From an uncultured Collinsella sp. (GTDB lineage Bacteria > Actinomycetota > Coriobacteriia > Coriobacteriales > Coriobacteriaceae): a stretch of DNA of 64,000 bases. Positions 23,877 to 34,400 of the stretch are shown here, piece after piece. Below the pieces are notes generated by a model. It was not told the DNA's origin. It saw only the letters and a program-made list of their open reading frames with translations, and made no database searches. The position numbers and the translations under genes were made by a program. The stretch is taken from NCBI GenBank assembly GCA_934630855.1, contig CAKTWW010000001.1, forward strand, positions 84,745 to 148,744, read 5' to 3'. The stretch's first letter is position 1. The number at the start of each line of letters is the position of its first letter.

Positions 23877-24926
23877 ATGGACGACATGCTGTGCGACATA
23901 TCTGCCTTTCGGTATCATCGGATACCTCCACAGGTCTTGGCAATAATGCCGGACCTGCCCGATTTTGTGGACGATCCGCGCAGGGAACGCCTTTGCGAGC
24001 ACCCGCTCGTCGCGCATTTCCTGGGCACCCCGTTACACGTGCTGGCACAGGGCGGCTTCGGGCGTAAGGGCGATCGCATTGTCAGACATGTTTGGAACGG
24101 GGAGAGGCCGTTTGGCTCCGTGCAGCAGACAGAGTTTGGCCTCGATGTCGCGTCCCCGCTCTTTACCCTGCTGACCCTGGCTTCCTCGGTCTCAAACGAG
24201 CGTCTGATCATGTGCATGTATGAGATGTGCGGCACCTTTGCCGTGTGCAAGATCGCGCCTCGGGTAAAGACGGCACTTGAGCAGGCATATGGGGGCCGGT
24301 GGGGTGACGCACGGTTGGGCTGGGAAAACGTAAAGGATGTCGCTGGGAATCCAACGGACTTATGGAAACGACCTCCCTTGATCGAGCTCTCTGAGCTTGC
24401 AAAGTACGCCGAAAAGATCCGAGGGCTCCGCGGTGCTAAATCGTTCACACGTGCCGCGAAATGCATTACGGGAGTGGCGGCATCGCCGCTCGAGGTCCAG
24501 GCCTCGATGCTGTTTGGCCTTACGAGGTTGCGCGGCGGCGAAGGGCTGCGCCTAACCAATAACGTTGAGATTCGTATGACGCGCAGTGCCCGTCTGATTT
24601 CGGGGCTTGATAAGCGCTATGCCGATATCCTGCTGTCAAATAAGGACGGCAGCCGAGAGTGTCTGGTCGAATGCCAGGGTAAAGCCATACACGGATCCAT
24701 AGAATCCAAGATCTCGGACTCCGACCGAACGACGGCCCTGCAAGCGATGGGATATCCCGTCGTTCTGATGACCTATGGCCAGCTGGCCGACTCCGATGCC
24801 TTCCGCGTGGTGATGGAACTCATCATGTCCTATCTCGATATGCCGTTGAAAGGCAAGACGCCGCGGCAGCAGGAGCTCGAATGGCGGCTTCGCAAGGAGA
24901 TACTTATCGATTGGGCGGGAATGTAG
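23877..24926 (+). CDS. Predicted restriction-endonuclease-fold protein, family copy 2
   Basis: A ~349-residue paralogue of the 14403-15602 gene. Shared landmarks: PL-x-V (52), YEMCG (115), SPLEV (203), GGEGL (220), Asp250, VECQG (264-268) and R284-x-x-AL-x-x-MGY (293). The D...E-x-x-G spacing is like DUF559/Vsr nucleases. No secretion signal or membrane segment is visible. ATG 23877 is the most upstream plausible start that leaves the divergent M20 promoter free; ATG 23947 is an alternative and neither has a strong ribosome site. It lies between the DUF1015-like/M20 pair and serA, possibly inserted there. Confidence 0.6.
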   Translation: MDDMLCDISAFRYHRIPPQVLAIMPDLPDFVDDPRRERLCEHPLVAHFLGTPLHVLAQGGFGRKGDRIVRHVWNGERPFGSVQQTEFGLDVASPLFTLLTLASSVSNERLIMCMYEMCGTFAVCKIAPRVKTALEQAYGGRWGDARLGWENVKDVAGNPTDLWKRPPLIELSELAKYAEKIRGLRGAKSFTRAAKCITGVAASPLEVQASMLFGLTRLRGGEGLRLTNNVEIRMTRSARLISGLDKRYADILLSNKDGSRECLVECQGKAIHGSIESKISDSDRTTALQAMGYPVVLMTYGQLADSDAFRVVMELIMSYLDMPLKGKTPRQQELEWRLRKEILIDWAGM

Positions 24927-25002
24927 TCGTCGTGCGGGTGGAAAACGGTCGATCGAGCTAGAGTTTTGGGCGCGAAAAAGGCTTCAGTTTCGCCTCGGAA
25001 GG

Positions 25003-25193
25003 GCTTTAAAACGTTACCCACAACAAGTTGTTTCGGAAAATCGACAGTCAACTTGAATGTGGCATATAGAGATCGATTTTTACCTACTAAAACCCCTGAT
25101 AAAGCTGTTTGTCAAAGCAGGTGTACTCAGTGATTTGGGCATGACTGTCGATTATCCGAAAAAACTTATGCTGGGTAGCATTTTCAAAGCCAG
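25003..25193. repeat. Inverted pair encoding related peptide segments
   Basis: The left arm (~25003-25053, minus strand) and right arm (~25140-25193, plus strand) are ~75% identical inverted copies. Translated outward they give MTVDFPKQLVVGNVLK-like and MTVDYPKKLMLGSIFK peptides, differing mostly by conservative changes. The 87-base interior has no feature. This gap (24927-25277) otherwise holds only the serA terminator. Confidence 0.5.
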
Positions 25194-25207
25194 TCAGAGC
25201 AACGAAA

Positions 25208-25238
25208 TCGGCCCCCGTTTTGTGAAAACGGGGGCCGA
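25208..25238 (-). terminator. Terminator of serC-serA
   Basis: TCGGCCCCCGTTTT pairs perfectly with AAAACGGGGGCCGA around a two- to three-base loop, 39 bases past the serA stop on the minus strand, followed by TTTCGTT. Confidence 0.8.
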
Positions 25239-25277
25239 ATGGGCTTTATGGCCCGACTGGCGGGTTTGGTGCCGGCG

Positions 25278-26441
25278 CTATTTGATCACGCGCACGCGAT
25301 ACATCGACGGAATCTGCTTGAGCGCCTCGATGGTGCTGGTGTCCAGGTGCTCGTCGGTGTCGAACATGGTGTAGGCGTTCTCGCCGGCGGACTCGTTGGT
25401 CATGCGCTGCACGTTGGCGTTGTCCTTGGCCAGGATTGCCGTGATCTGACCGATCATGTTGGGCACGTTGGCGTGCAGGCAGGCGATGCGGCTTGCGGCG
25501 CGCGCCTTGCCCATGCTGCAAGCGGGGTAGTTGACGCTGTGCGCGATGTTGCCGTTCTCCAGGTAATCCTTGAGCTCGCTAATGGCCATATCGGCGCAGT
25601 TGGCCTCGGCCTCGCCGGTGCCGGCGCCCGAGTGCGTGGTGATAAACGTGTTGGGCATCTTGACGGTCTTGGGCGTGGCAAAGTCGCAGCTAAACCAGCT
25701 CAGCTTGCCCTCGCGCAGAGCTGCGTCGACGGCATCCTCGTCGATGATGGTCTCGCGCGCGTAGTTGATCAGCACGGCGTTGGGGGCCAGCAGGTCGATC
25801 TGCTCGGTGCTGATCATGCCGATGGTGTCGGCCTTGCTGGGCACGTGCACGGTGAGGTAGTCACAGCCGCGGCACAGGTCCTCGAGCGTGCCCACGCGCT
25901 GCACCTCGCGGCTTAGCACCCATGCGTGCTCGACGGAAATAAACGGATCGTAGCCGTAGACGTCCATGCCCAGATCGACACAGGCGTTGGCGACCTTGGA
26001 GCCCACGTTGCCCAGGCCGATGACGCCGATGCGCTTGCCCTTGAGCTCGCGGCCCACAAAGGCCTTCTTGGCCTTCTCGGCGTCGACCTGAATCTCGGGG
26101 TCGTCGGCGTTGTCGCGTACCCAGTTCATCGACTGCACCACGCCGCGGCTCGAAAGCACTAGCATGCCCAGGACGAGCTCCTTGACGGCGTTGCTGTTGG
26201 CGCCGGGGGAGTTAAAGACGACGACGCCCTTCTTGGCGTACTCCTCGACGGGGATGTTGTTGACGCCGGCGCCGCAGCGGGCGATGGCGCGGATGCCTTC
26301 GGGCAGCTCGTAGCCGTGCAGGTCGGTCGAGCGCATCAGGATGGCGTCGGCCTCCTCGGCGGTGTCCACAAACTCGTAGCCTTCGCCAAACTCGACTTTG
26401 CCGTCTTTGGTGATGTCGTCGATGGTCTTAATCTTACGCAT
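25278..26441 (-). CDS. serA: D-3-phosphoglycerate dehydrogenase
   Basis: A 387-residue NAD-dependent enzyme catalysing the first step of serine synthesis (3-phosphoglycerate to 3-phosphohydroxypyruvate). Landmarks: substrate loop ARCGAGVNNIP, Rossmann GLGNVGSKVA, catalytic Arg in INYARE, and the His in TTHSGAGT. Residues ~318-387 form an ACT domain (ANVPNMIGQITAILAKDNANVQRM), implying serine feedback or structural regulation. This is the short ACT-containing type, without the ASB domain. ATG 26441 follows AAGGAG. It is 71 bases downstream of serC. Confidence 0.95.
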   Translation of the reverse strand: MRKIKTIDDITKDGKVEFGEGYEFVDTAEEADAILMRSTDLHGYELPEGIRAIARCGAGVNNIPVEEYAKKGVVVFNSPGANSNAVKELVLGMLVLSSRGVVQSMNWVRDNADDPEIQVDAEKAKKAFVGRELKGKRIGVIGLGNVGSKVANACVDLGMDVYGYDPFISVEHAWVLSREVQRVGTLEDLCRGCDYLTVHVPSKADTIGMISTEQIDLLAPNAVLINYARETIIDEDAVDAALREGKLSWFSCDFATPKTVKMPNTFITTHSGAGTGEAEANCADMAISELKDYLENGNIAHSVNYPACSMGKARAASRIACLHANVPNMIGQITAILAKDNANVQRMTNESAGENAYTMFDTDEHLDTSTIEALKQIPSMYRVRVIK

Positions 26442-26512
26442 GGAAAAACTCCTTAGCAGGTTTTGATGTAAACAGGTGGTCTGAGGTGGCTGGTCGGCCC
26501 GCGCGCTGCGGG

Positions 26513-27637
<1,125 letters not shown>

Positions 27638-28333
27638 CTTCTAGGTCCCCCTCGTAGTCGTTTGAACGTTCGGGATACTTTAGCACAGTGGAGCGCCAGG
27701 CGCGACCGCATCACAGCAAAACTCGAGTGCGCCGCTATGATTTACAGGATGGTTACATGGGGGGAGGATTGGCTCGGGGCTCGCATCCGATCTGCTTCAG
27801 CTTTTGCTTGCTTCCAGGGTTGCACACGGCCGTTGGCGAGGTCATCGTGGCCGCGGGCGATGGATTGCTGGATGATCCTATTCGTTTTATTGCGGGTGTC
27901 GATTTCTGGGCCAGGGGTGTTTAGCAAGGATGGAACTGGCTTTTTCATTGGTAAGTAGAACCTCCCTGTAATGTTTGCCTCTTCAATCTGTATTGATGAT
28001 AGCGCGCAGGCACCGCGTGGGCATGGAACAAAGCAATGTGCTGAGGGGCTTTCGGCTCTCAGTCGGCCGATTTTTGAGTTCAAATTCACAATGGGATCAT
28101 ATTCTCGCTTGTTTTGTTGTGCAATAAAAGAGCGCTTGAACCATGGTTGATATTTCCAGGGACTATTCACCGGACAATAGCGACCGTCTGCAGAAACGGA
28201 CTCTTTGGACGTCTTTACTCATGGAGTTGCGCAAGCATCTCGCGGTATGATTAAAAATGCGTCGTGCCAGACCGGTGTTAATAAAAGGTCAGAAATGACG
28301 GCATCAAATGCAACCGCGGCATAGGGGATGCTG
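27638..28333. other. Boundary region between core genes and defence island
   Basis: About 700 bases without a supportable gene. Base composition falls toward AT after about 27950. It contains a CTGAG...CTCAG hairpin (about 28039-28061) and a 35-codon open frame at 28143-28250 without a ribosome site. It should carry the serC promoter (minus) and the druantia-like operon promoter (plus). Remnants of older insertions are possible but not proven. Confidence 0.4.
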
Positions 28334-31300
28334 ATGAGCGAATCGAACTACTTGGAGAGGCTAGAGAAGGCGCCTATCTCGGAGCTTAGTTTTGATGATG
28401 TACGGCTGAAGCGTTCAATTAAGAATGCTGGTTTCTGCTACTTACCTGATCTTTTGTCTCTTACCGATAAAGAGATAGACGCTAGTTTTGATAGCAAATA
28501 TGCTGATTCAATCATAAAGATGAGAGAGAAATACCATGCTGCCCCCGACACCTTTGCTGCTTCTATGCTCCAGCCTAAGATCGTGGAAAAAACGGCGAAT
28601 CTGAGGGCTCCGCTGAAAGTTCGGCATCCTCACGAGCCAAAAGCTGAGGCAACGTCTTCGATTGAGCGATATGAATATGACCTGAGTTGTTCTTCGCCTG
28701 CGCGCTCCCATGGACTGTTTTCAGCAAAGCTGGAGCAATTTGAAGAAAGAGCTCGAGGTGCCTTCGACGACCTTGACTCAAGGTCTGAAAACGTCATGGT
28801 TTATCAGGCATTTGAGGAATTCTCGACAGACCTTGATGAACTCAGTGCTGCTTTCGAAAAGCTGGTTAAATCCTATCCGACAAATCCCCGTTTTGTTTTG
28901 ATGCTGATCGATAAGTACCTGCCGAATGCTTTTATGGTTTATGTTGCAGACAAAGTGCGCAGGGTTTTCAACGAACATAACCTATGGGGTAATTTCTTCG
29001 CGAGTCTTGGCATTTGCGACAGTAACGTACAAGGGCTTGTAAAACATATTTTTATAAAACATGTTGAAGAGCGTGGAATGCCCTTGTACGACCGCGATGA
29101 GGAAGTTAATTACTACTTATACACCGCGCTCCTCCATGGAGGCTTATCGGAAGATTCTTGGTCGAATCTATGGGAGAAATTACTTCCGCTTGCGCGGGAA
29201 GTCTCTCGGGGTGGTCTGGGTTTTGGCGGAGAGATGGACGGGCGATCCGTTCTTAGAGAGCTAAAGAATCCTGAGAGCAGATATGCTCCTGAAAAGGCTG
29301 TGCTTAACATCCTTGAGAAGGCGCCCGTTTCAACTATTGCGCCACTCTTTGAGGCGTCCATGCGCGTGGCAGCCCAAATTGTAGACTCGAATAGGGTTAG
29401 AAGCCGCTATACGATGCTATCCAGCTTTGGCCTTCCAGAAGCCGCAATGCAGGCCCTTCGTGACAATCAGGAACGAGCGTCGTCTTCGGCGACTGGGGGA
29501 AGGGTCGCTGCTTCGTCGCAAGAGCGGAGAAAAGACGCTCATCGATTGATCTATCTTCCGACTGCCAGTTTGCAGCTGGATCTATCTGAAGGCGTTGTTA
29601 CCATGCGTTGGCCGCGCCAGCAGTTTCCATTGCATTTTGCTGGTGCCAAGATCGACTATTATGTCGATGGCGAGCTTAAGGCAAGCTCTGAATTTGATGT
29701 GAGCGTCGGGAAATGCATCCTAAATGCTGTCGGCTTTGCTATTGACCCTCGGGCTCGTTATGATGTGGAGCTCAAGCTTATGCACAAAGACGAGCATGCA
29801 GGGGACTACATCGAGCTTAGTTCGTTGAGCCAGACGTTTAGTAGGAACAAGCCTGGCTGTTTTGAATTTATAAAGGACGGCAAGGGCTCCTATCGCTTGC
29901 GCGGGAAAAACGAGCGGTTAACGAAAAGGCGCCGTATCGCTTACATCGTAAAAGATGGATACAAGATTATTCCTGGCCAGGGTATGAAAGCGGTCTCGGA
30001 GTATGAGACTTCTGGCGATTGGGACGATAATCAAATCTTCATCTATGATGTAGAGCCCGGTTCGGCAGGCTCGGTTGTTAACGAGCTGACGGGCGAGGAG
30101 GTCGCCGTTTGGCAAGAGCGCTATGTCGCAAAGATAAATAAGCGCCGGATCATCGGAGAAACGAGCGACGGCGTTGACTTGTATGGACGTATTCCCAACG
30201 AGCTTGATACAAACGACGGCCTTCCCTCTGTGAGCATAGAGGCGCTTGATGGCGCGGACGCGCTTAAAGACCTGGATATCGTTTGCTGCTGTGATGGCGA
30301 GAAAGTGTCGATGCCGCGTCGTGTCATGTGTGAGGACGATGCCGGTAATGCGGGTGCCGCAAGAATAGAGTTAGATTCGTCAAAGGCAAACATTTTCAGC
30401 TGGCATATCAAAGAGTGCACCATAGAGGCAAGGCAGAAATCTGCCGGTGGCAAGGTCGTTTTCCGCTACCGTTTCGCGGTGGTGCCCATACAAGAATTCA
30501 GGCCTTTATCCATCAGCTTTGATTGCGGGTATGCCGTAGCGGAATATGGGTTTCAAGCATGCCTTCCCATTGACGTTGTGCGCGTTTCCGAAGAAACCGA
30601 TGCGAAAGGCGAATACGACAGGCTAAATTCCCTCAATGCTTGGGAGCGATATGAAGCGAAGACCCTCCTGAAGGATGAGTTCTTGCATCTCCGTATTCGC
30701 TCGAGGGAGAGCGGCAAAGAAACCGATGCCAAACTTGCTCTTGCTGCAATAGGCGTTGACATGCCAGAAAGACTTGCGAATCTATCCAAGGAACGCCCAA
30801 TCTGTTTGGCAGATGCGCTAGAACTCGGTCCCAGCGTGGCAAACTTTAAGATTATCTCCTATGGCTGGAGGTATAACAGGGCTGCGCTGGTGATGCTAGG
30901 TTCAAAGCCGCTGTTCTTTAAGGACCTCAAGCAGCCTGGGGAATACGGATTCAATCTCTTTAGACATACAAGCCTCTTTCAACAGACCGACTATGGGGCA
31001 CCCAGTTGTCTTCCCCTGAGGCTGTCCCTGTACTACGGCGATGATGTGTCAACGGGAGAGCTGATTCCAGCTTGGACCGATGTTCAGATGCTTGGCTGTG
31101 CCGAGGGGCTCGGTATCAACGGTTGGGAGCTTTCGCCGGGCGAATGCCTTGGATATGTTCTTCGGTTTGAAGGCAAGCCCTTATGCGATATCCATTTCAG
31201 GTTCTTTAGGCTTTCTAGGTATAAGGAAAGAGACGAAAAGCCGATTGCTACAGCCTTTGCGGAAAAGGGCTCTACGGAGGTCTCTCTTCCATCCAGCGTG

Positions 31301-31417
31301 GTAAGGCAGCTGGGCAACAAGAGGGAAGTGGCTGTCGAAATGTCGCCGAGCGACTCCTTTGGGGACCCTCGGCGAGAATATGCGACCAGAATCATCCTAA
31401 ATAGCAGGAGCAAATAA
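28334..31417 (+). CDS. druH: DruH-like large protein of a type III Druantia-type system
   Basis: A ~1027-residue protein without motor motifs. The first ~45 residues (APISELSFDDVRLKRSIKNAGFCYLPDLLSLTDKEI) resemble the helix-hairpin-helix of the RNA polymerase alpha C-terminal domain, a DNA-binding fold. The rest is divergent: a helical region to ~residue 380, then Ser-rich linker and beta-rich segments. It directly precedes, and overlaps by one base (TAATG), a giant DEAH/DUF1998 helicase, the gene order druH-druE of type III Druantia anti-phage systems. Identity rests on size, order and partner, not on a recognised DruH signature. Start at ATG 28334 because AGGGG is correctly spaced; ATG 28328 is too close. 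Confidence 0.62.
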   Translation: MSESNYLERLEKAPISELSFDDVRLKRSIKNAGFCYLPDLLSLTDKEIDASFDSKYADSIIKMREKYHAAPDTFAASMLQPKIVEKTANLRAPLKVRHPHEPKAEATSSIERYEYDLSCSSPARSHGLFSAKLEQFEERARGAFDDLDSRSENVMVYQAFEEFSTDLDELSAAFEKLVKSYPTNPRFVLMLIDKYLPNAFMVYVADKVRRVFNEHNLWGNFFASLGICDSNVQGLVKHIFIKHVEERGMPLYDRDEEVNYYLYTALLHGGLSEDSWSNLWEKLLPLAREVSRGGLGFGGEMDGRSVLRELKNPESRYAPEKAVLNILEKAPVSTIAPLFEASMRVAAQIVDSNRVRSRYTMLSSFGLPEAAMQALRDNQERASSSATGGRVAASSQERRKDAHRLIYLPTASLQLDLSEGVVTMRWPRQQFPLHFAGAKIDYYVDGELKASSEFDVSVGKCILNAVGFAIDPRARYDVELKLMHKDEHAGDYIELSSLSQTFSRNKPGCFEFIKDGKGSYRLRGKNERLTKRRRIAYIVKDGYKIIPGQGMKAVSEYETSGDWDDNQIFIYDVEPGSAGSVVNELTGEEVAVWQERYVAKINKRRIIGETSDGVDLYGRIPNELDTNDGLPSVSIEALDGADALKDLDIVCCCDGEKVSMPRRVMCEDDAGNAGAARIELDSSKANIFSWHIKECTIEARQKSAGGKVVFRYRFAVVPIQEFRPLSISFDCGYAVAEYGFQACLPIDVVRVSEETDAKGEYDRLNSLNAWERYEAKTLLKDEFLHLRIRSRESGKETDAKLALAAIGVDMPERLANLSKERPICLADALELGPSVANFKIISYGWRYNRAALVMLGSKPLFFKDLKQPGEYGFNLFRHTSLFQQTDYGAPSCLPLRLSLYYGDDVSTGELIPAWTDVQMLGCAEGLGINGWELSPGECLGYVLRFEGKPLCDIHFRFFRLSRYKERDEKPIATAFAEKGSTEVSLPSSVVRQLGNKREVAVEMSPSDSFGDPRREYATRIILNSRSK

Positions 31418-34400
31418 TGACGTATGCAAAAGAATTCAACCCCATTGAGACTGCGCGCAAAGTGGAGAACTCTTATCGCGAGTACATCGCTACCACTATT
31501 CACTTTGATGACGCGGATTTGCAAAAGCAGCTTGAGACGATTCTTTGCGAGCCGGGATATCTCGCAAAGGGACCGTTTCTTGAAGCGGCGCCTCCGTACA
31601 GCAAGGATAAATCGGTGGCTGACCTGGTGGAGGAGGGGATTCTCTGTAAAGGCATGATGAGTTTAGGCGGCGGAGAGACGAAAAATTTTGACCCTTATCG
31701 CCCCTTATATGTCCATCAAGTTAAGGCCATCGAAAGGAGCGTGGCCTGGCGCAACTATGCCGTCGTTACGGGTACGGGTTCGGGCAAGACTGAGTGCTTC
31801 TTGCTCCCAATTCTTAATGACATCCTCGCAGAATTCGAAAAGAGTGGGCGCTCTGCTGGCATTCGTGCCATGATTCTTTATCCGATGAACGCTCTCGCAA
31901 ACGATCAGCTCAAACGATTGCGTCAGTTGCTGAAGGGTACCGATATCACTTTCGGGCGTTATACAGGCGATACTGAGGAGGAAGAGTCCGAGGCTCTTCG
32001 TAAGTGGAAAGATGAAAACCCAGATGAAACTAGGCTTTCAAACGAGATCATCTCCCGCGAGAAAATACGTGAGAACCCGCCTAACATCCTGCTTACAAAT
32101 TACTCTATGCTTGAGTATCTTCTCCTGCGTCCGGAGGACGCGCCGTTGTTCGGAGGGGCATTTGGCACAAACTGGCGACATATTGCCATTGATGAGGCAC
32201 ACGTTTATTCAGGAGCGCTTGGTACCGAAATCGCGTATTTGTTGCGTCGAGTAAAGGCTCGTATCGAATCAGAAACGGGAGAGCTGCCCAAGCTTCATTG
32301 TTATGCAACTTCCGCAACAATCGGCTCAGAAGAAGATATGCCAAAGGTAGCTGCATTTGCTCGGGATCTTTTTGGTGAGCCCTTCTCAAGTGATCCCGCA
32401 AATCTTGACGTCATCACGAGCGAGAAAGATCAGCCCCAAGACGCCCTTGACGAAAAGCCATGGGGCACGCTTTCGCTAGATACTTGGGCGGAACTTCGCA
32501 AAGAGCTTTCCGATCCCGAAAACGCAAACGTAGAAGACATTCGTAGCGCGCTCGAATTTGGTGGAGCTCCTGAAGAGGCTGTTGCAAGGCTGGATGGAGA
32601 GTCTCCCCTAATAGGGCTAGGAAAGGTTCTTTTAGGTGAATCTTCTACGGCAAAACTGGTGAGACGCTGCGAGCGCCTTTTCGACCTTACTGATCTTGGC
32701 TCTATCAGGGAGCTTGAGATTGAAGGCCTTGCGGGAGATAAGAGGGGCGTGGAAATCCTCACTGCTATGGTCGAGGTGCTTTCTTCTGCGCAGCGCTCTA
32801 AGGATGTTCCCATTCTTACGAGCCGATATCATTCGTTTTTGCGAGCTCCTGAGGGCATCTATTTAAATCTGCATACACGTAAGCTGACTCCTCATAAAAC
32901 GATTGCGGAGCATTATGACGATGAAAACGACACTCCTGTATATGAGGTGTCGGTCTGTCGTCACTGTGGGCAGGCTTATATTCTAGGCGTTGAAAAATCG
33001 GACTCTGAAGCCAAGACCGCTTGGCTAAACCCCAGACATGAGGGAACGGACTCCGACGATGAGTTCCTTCCAAGAACCTACTACCGACTTCTTTCCGACG
33101 AGACGGAGCGCGACCCCGACGAAAAGGTTCAATGGCTGTGTCCGATATGTGGCTCACTTCACCATGAAGCCGAAGGCGGTGCGCATCGTTTTGTGCATGA
33201 GGGCGATTCGCGCATCCCGGTTGCACTCAATGAAAACGAAAAAAGACAAGCGGATGAGGAGGAAGCGCGCTGTCGACACTGTGGCTACCAGTCTCCAGTG
33301 GCAATTCAGCCGATGCGCGTTTCACCTGAAGCTGCGGGTAGTGTCGTCTGCTATGACCTGGTCAGAGACATTCCGCCTTTTGATGAAGAGGAAGAAGACG
33401 AGGATGATTTGTTCGCGGACCTTGATGAAGAGCGTAGGGCTGGAAGCGTCATCTGCTTCTCGGATAAGCGCCAGGATGCTGCCTTTTTCGCGCCTGCAAT
33501 GGACAGGACGTATGGAAGTATCACGCATCGCCAGCTAATTCGAGAAGCGGTGGAGGCCCTGTCTCGTGATGACGAGGGCTGCTCACCGAGTTCGGTTATC
33601 AATTGGATAACAAGTGTGGCAAGAAGACGCTATCCAGGAGTTTTGGGCTCTGACAGGAAGGGGAAGGCGACGGCTTGGGTTCTTGATGAGCTTGCGGCTG
33701 AGGACTCACGCAACAGCCTTGAAGGCCTTGGCGTTGTAAGGATAGAGCCGACCGAATTTAATGAAGGGTTTTCCCATCCGGGGGTAAAGAAGCTTGTTGC
33801 GAAGCAAGTTGATAACCTCAATGCTGTTGGGGCTACCTGGCTTTCGACCGAAGATTATATTCTGTTTGCCAGGGTCTGTTTAGAGTTGCTCCGCGAAAGA
33901 AACGCTATTGAAGTCCCCGAAGGAGTTCCTGACCTTAGGAATAATCATGAGAAGCGCGGTAACCTTGTGGTACTTGAGAGCGATGGCTCCAAGGCAAGGG
34001 ATATTGTCCAGTTTGCGGGCGCTTCTGCGAAGGGCACTGAAAACAAGCGTAGCGCCTTCATTCGTAAGTATTGCAAAAGGGAATATGGCATCGAGTTGTC
34101 TCGAGAAGACTCGCGTTCGATATTGCAGAGTCTTTTTCAGTTTACGGGGAAGTATCTGACTTGCAAGCTGTTTAAGGGCGAAGGCTACCTCATCGATTCG
34201 AAGGAACACTTTAGGCTCAATAGGGACATATGGACAATGTACCCGCATTCTGACGATGACGTAATTTATCGCTGCGATGCATGCGGATGCGCAACTCACT
34301 TAGATACGCATGGCGTCTGCATGACTGCGAAGTGTGACGGCAAGATGGTGAAAATGACTTTCGCTCAAGCGATGGACAAGGATCGCTTTTATAAAATGGT

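Noticed and set aside
25057-25374. A 105-codon plus-strand frame at the serA end
   Set aside because: It runs through the serA terminator hairpin and into the serA coding region antisense; only its MTVDYPKKL segment is of interest as part of the inverted pair.
28143-28250. A 35-codon open frame upstream of the DruH-like gene
   Set aside because: No ribosome site, no similarity and no neighbours that would need it; kept only as a possible remnant.
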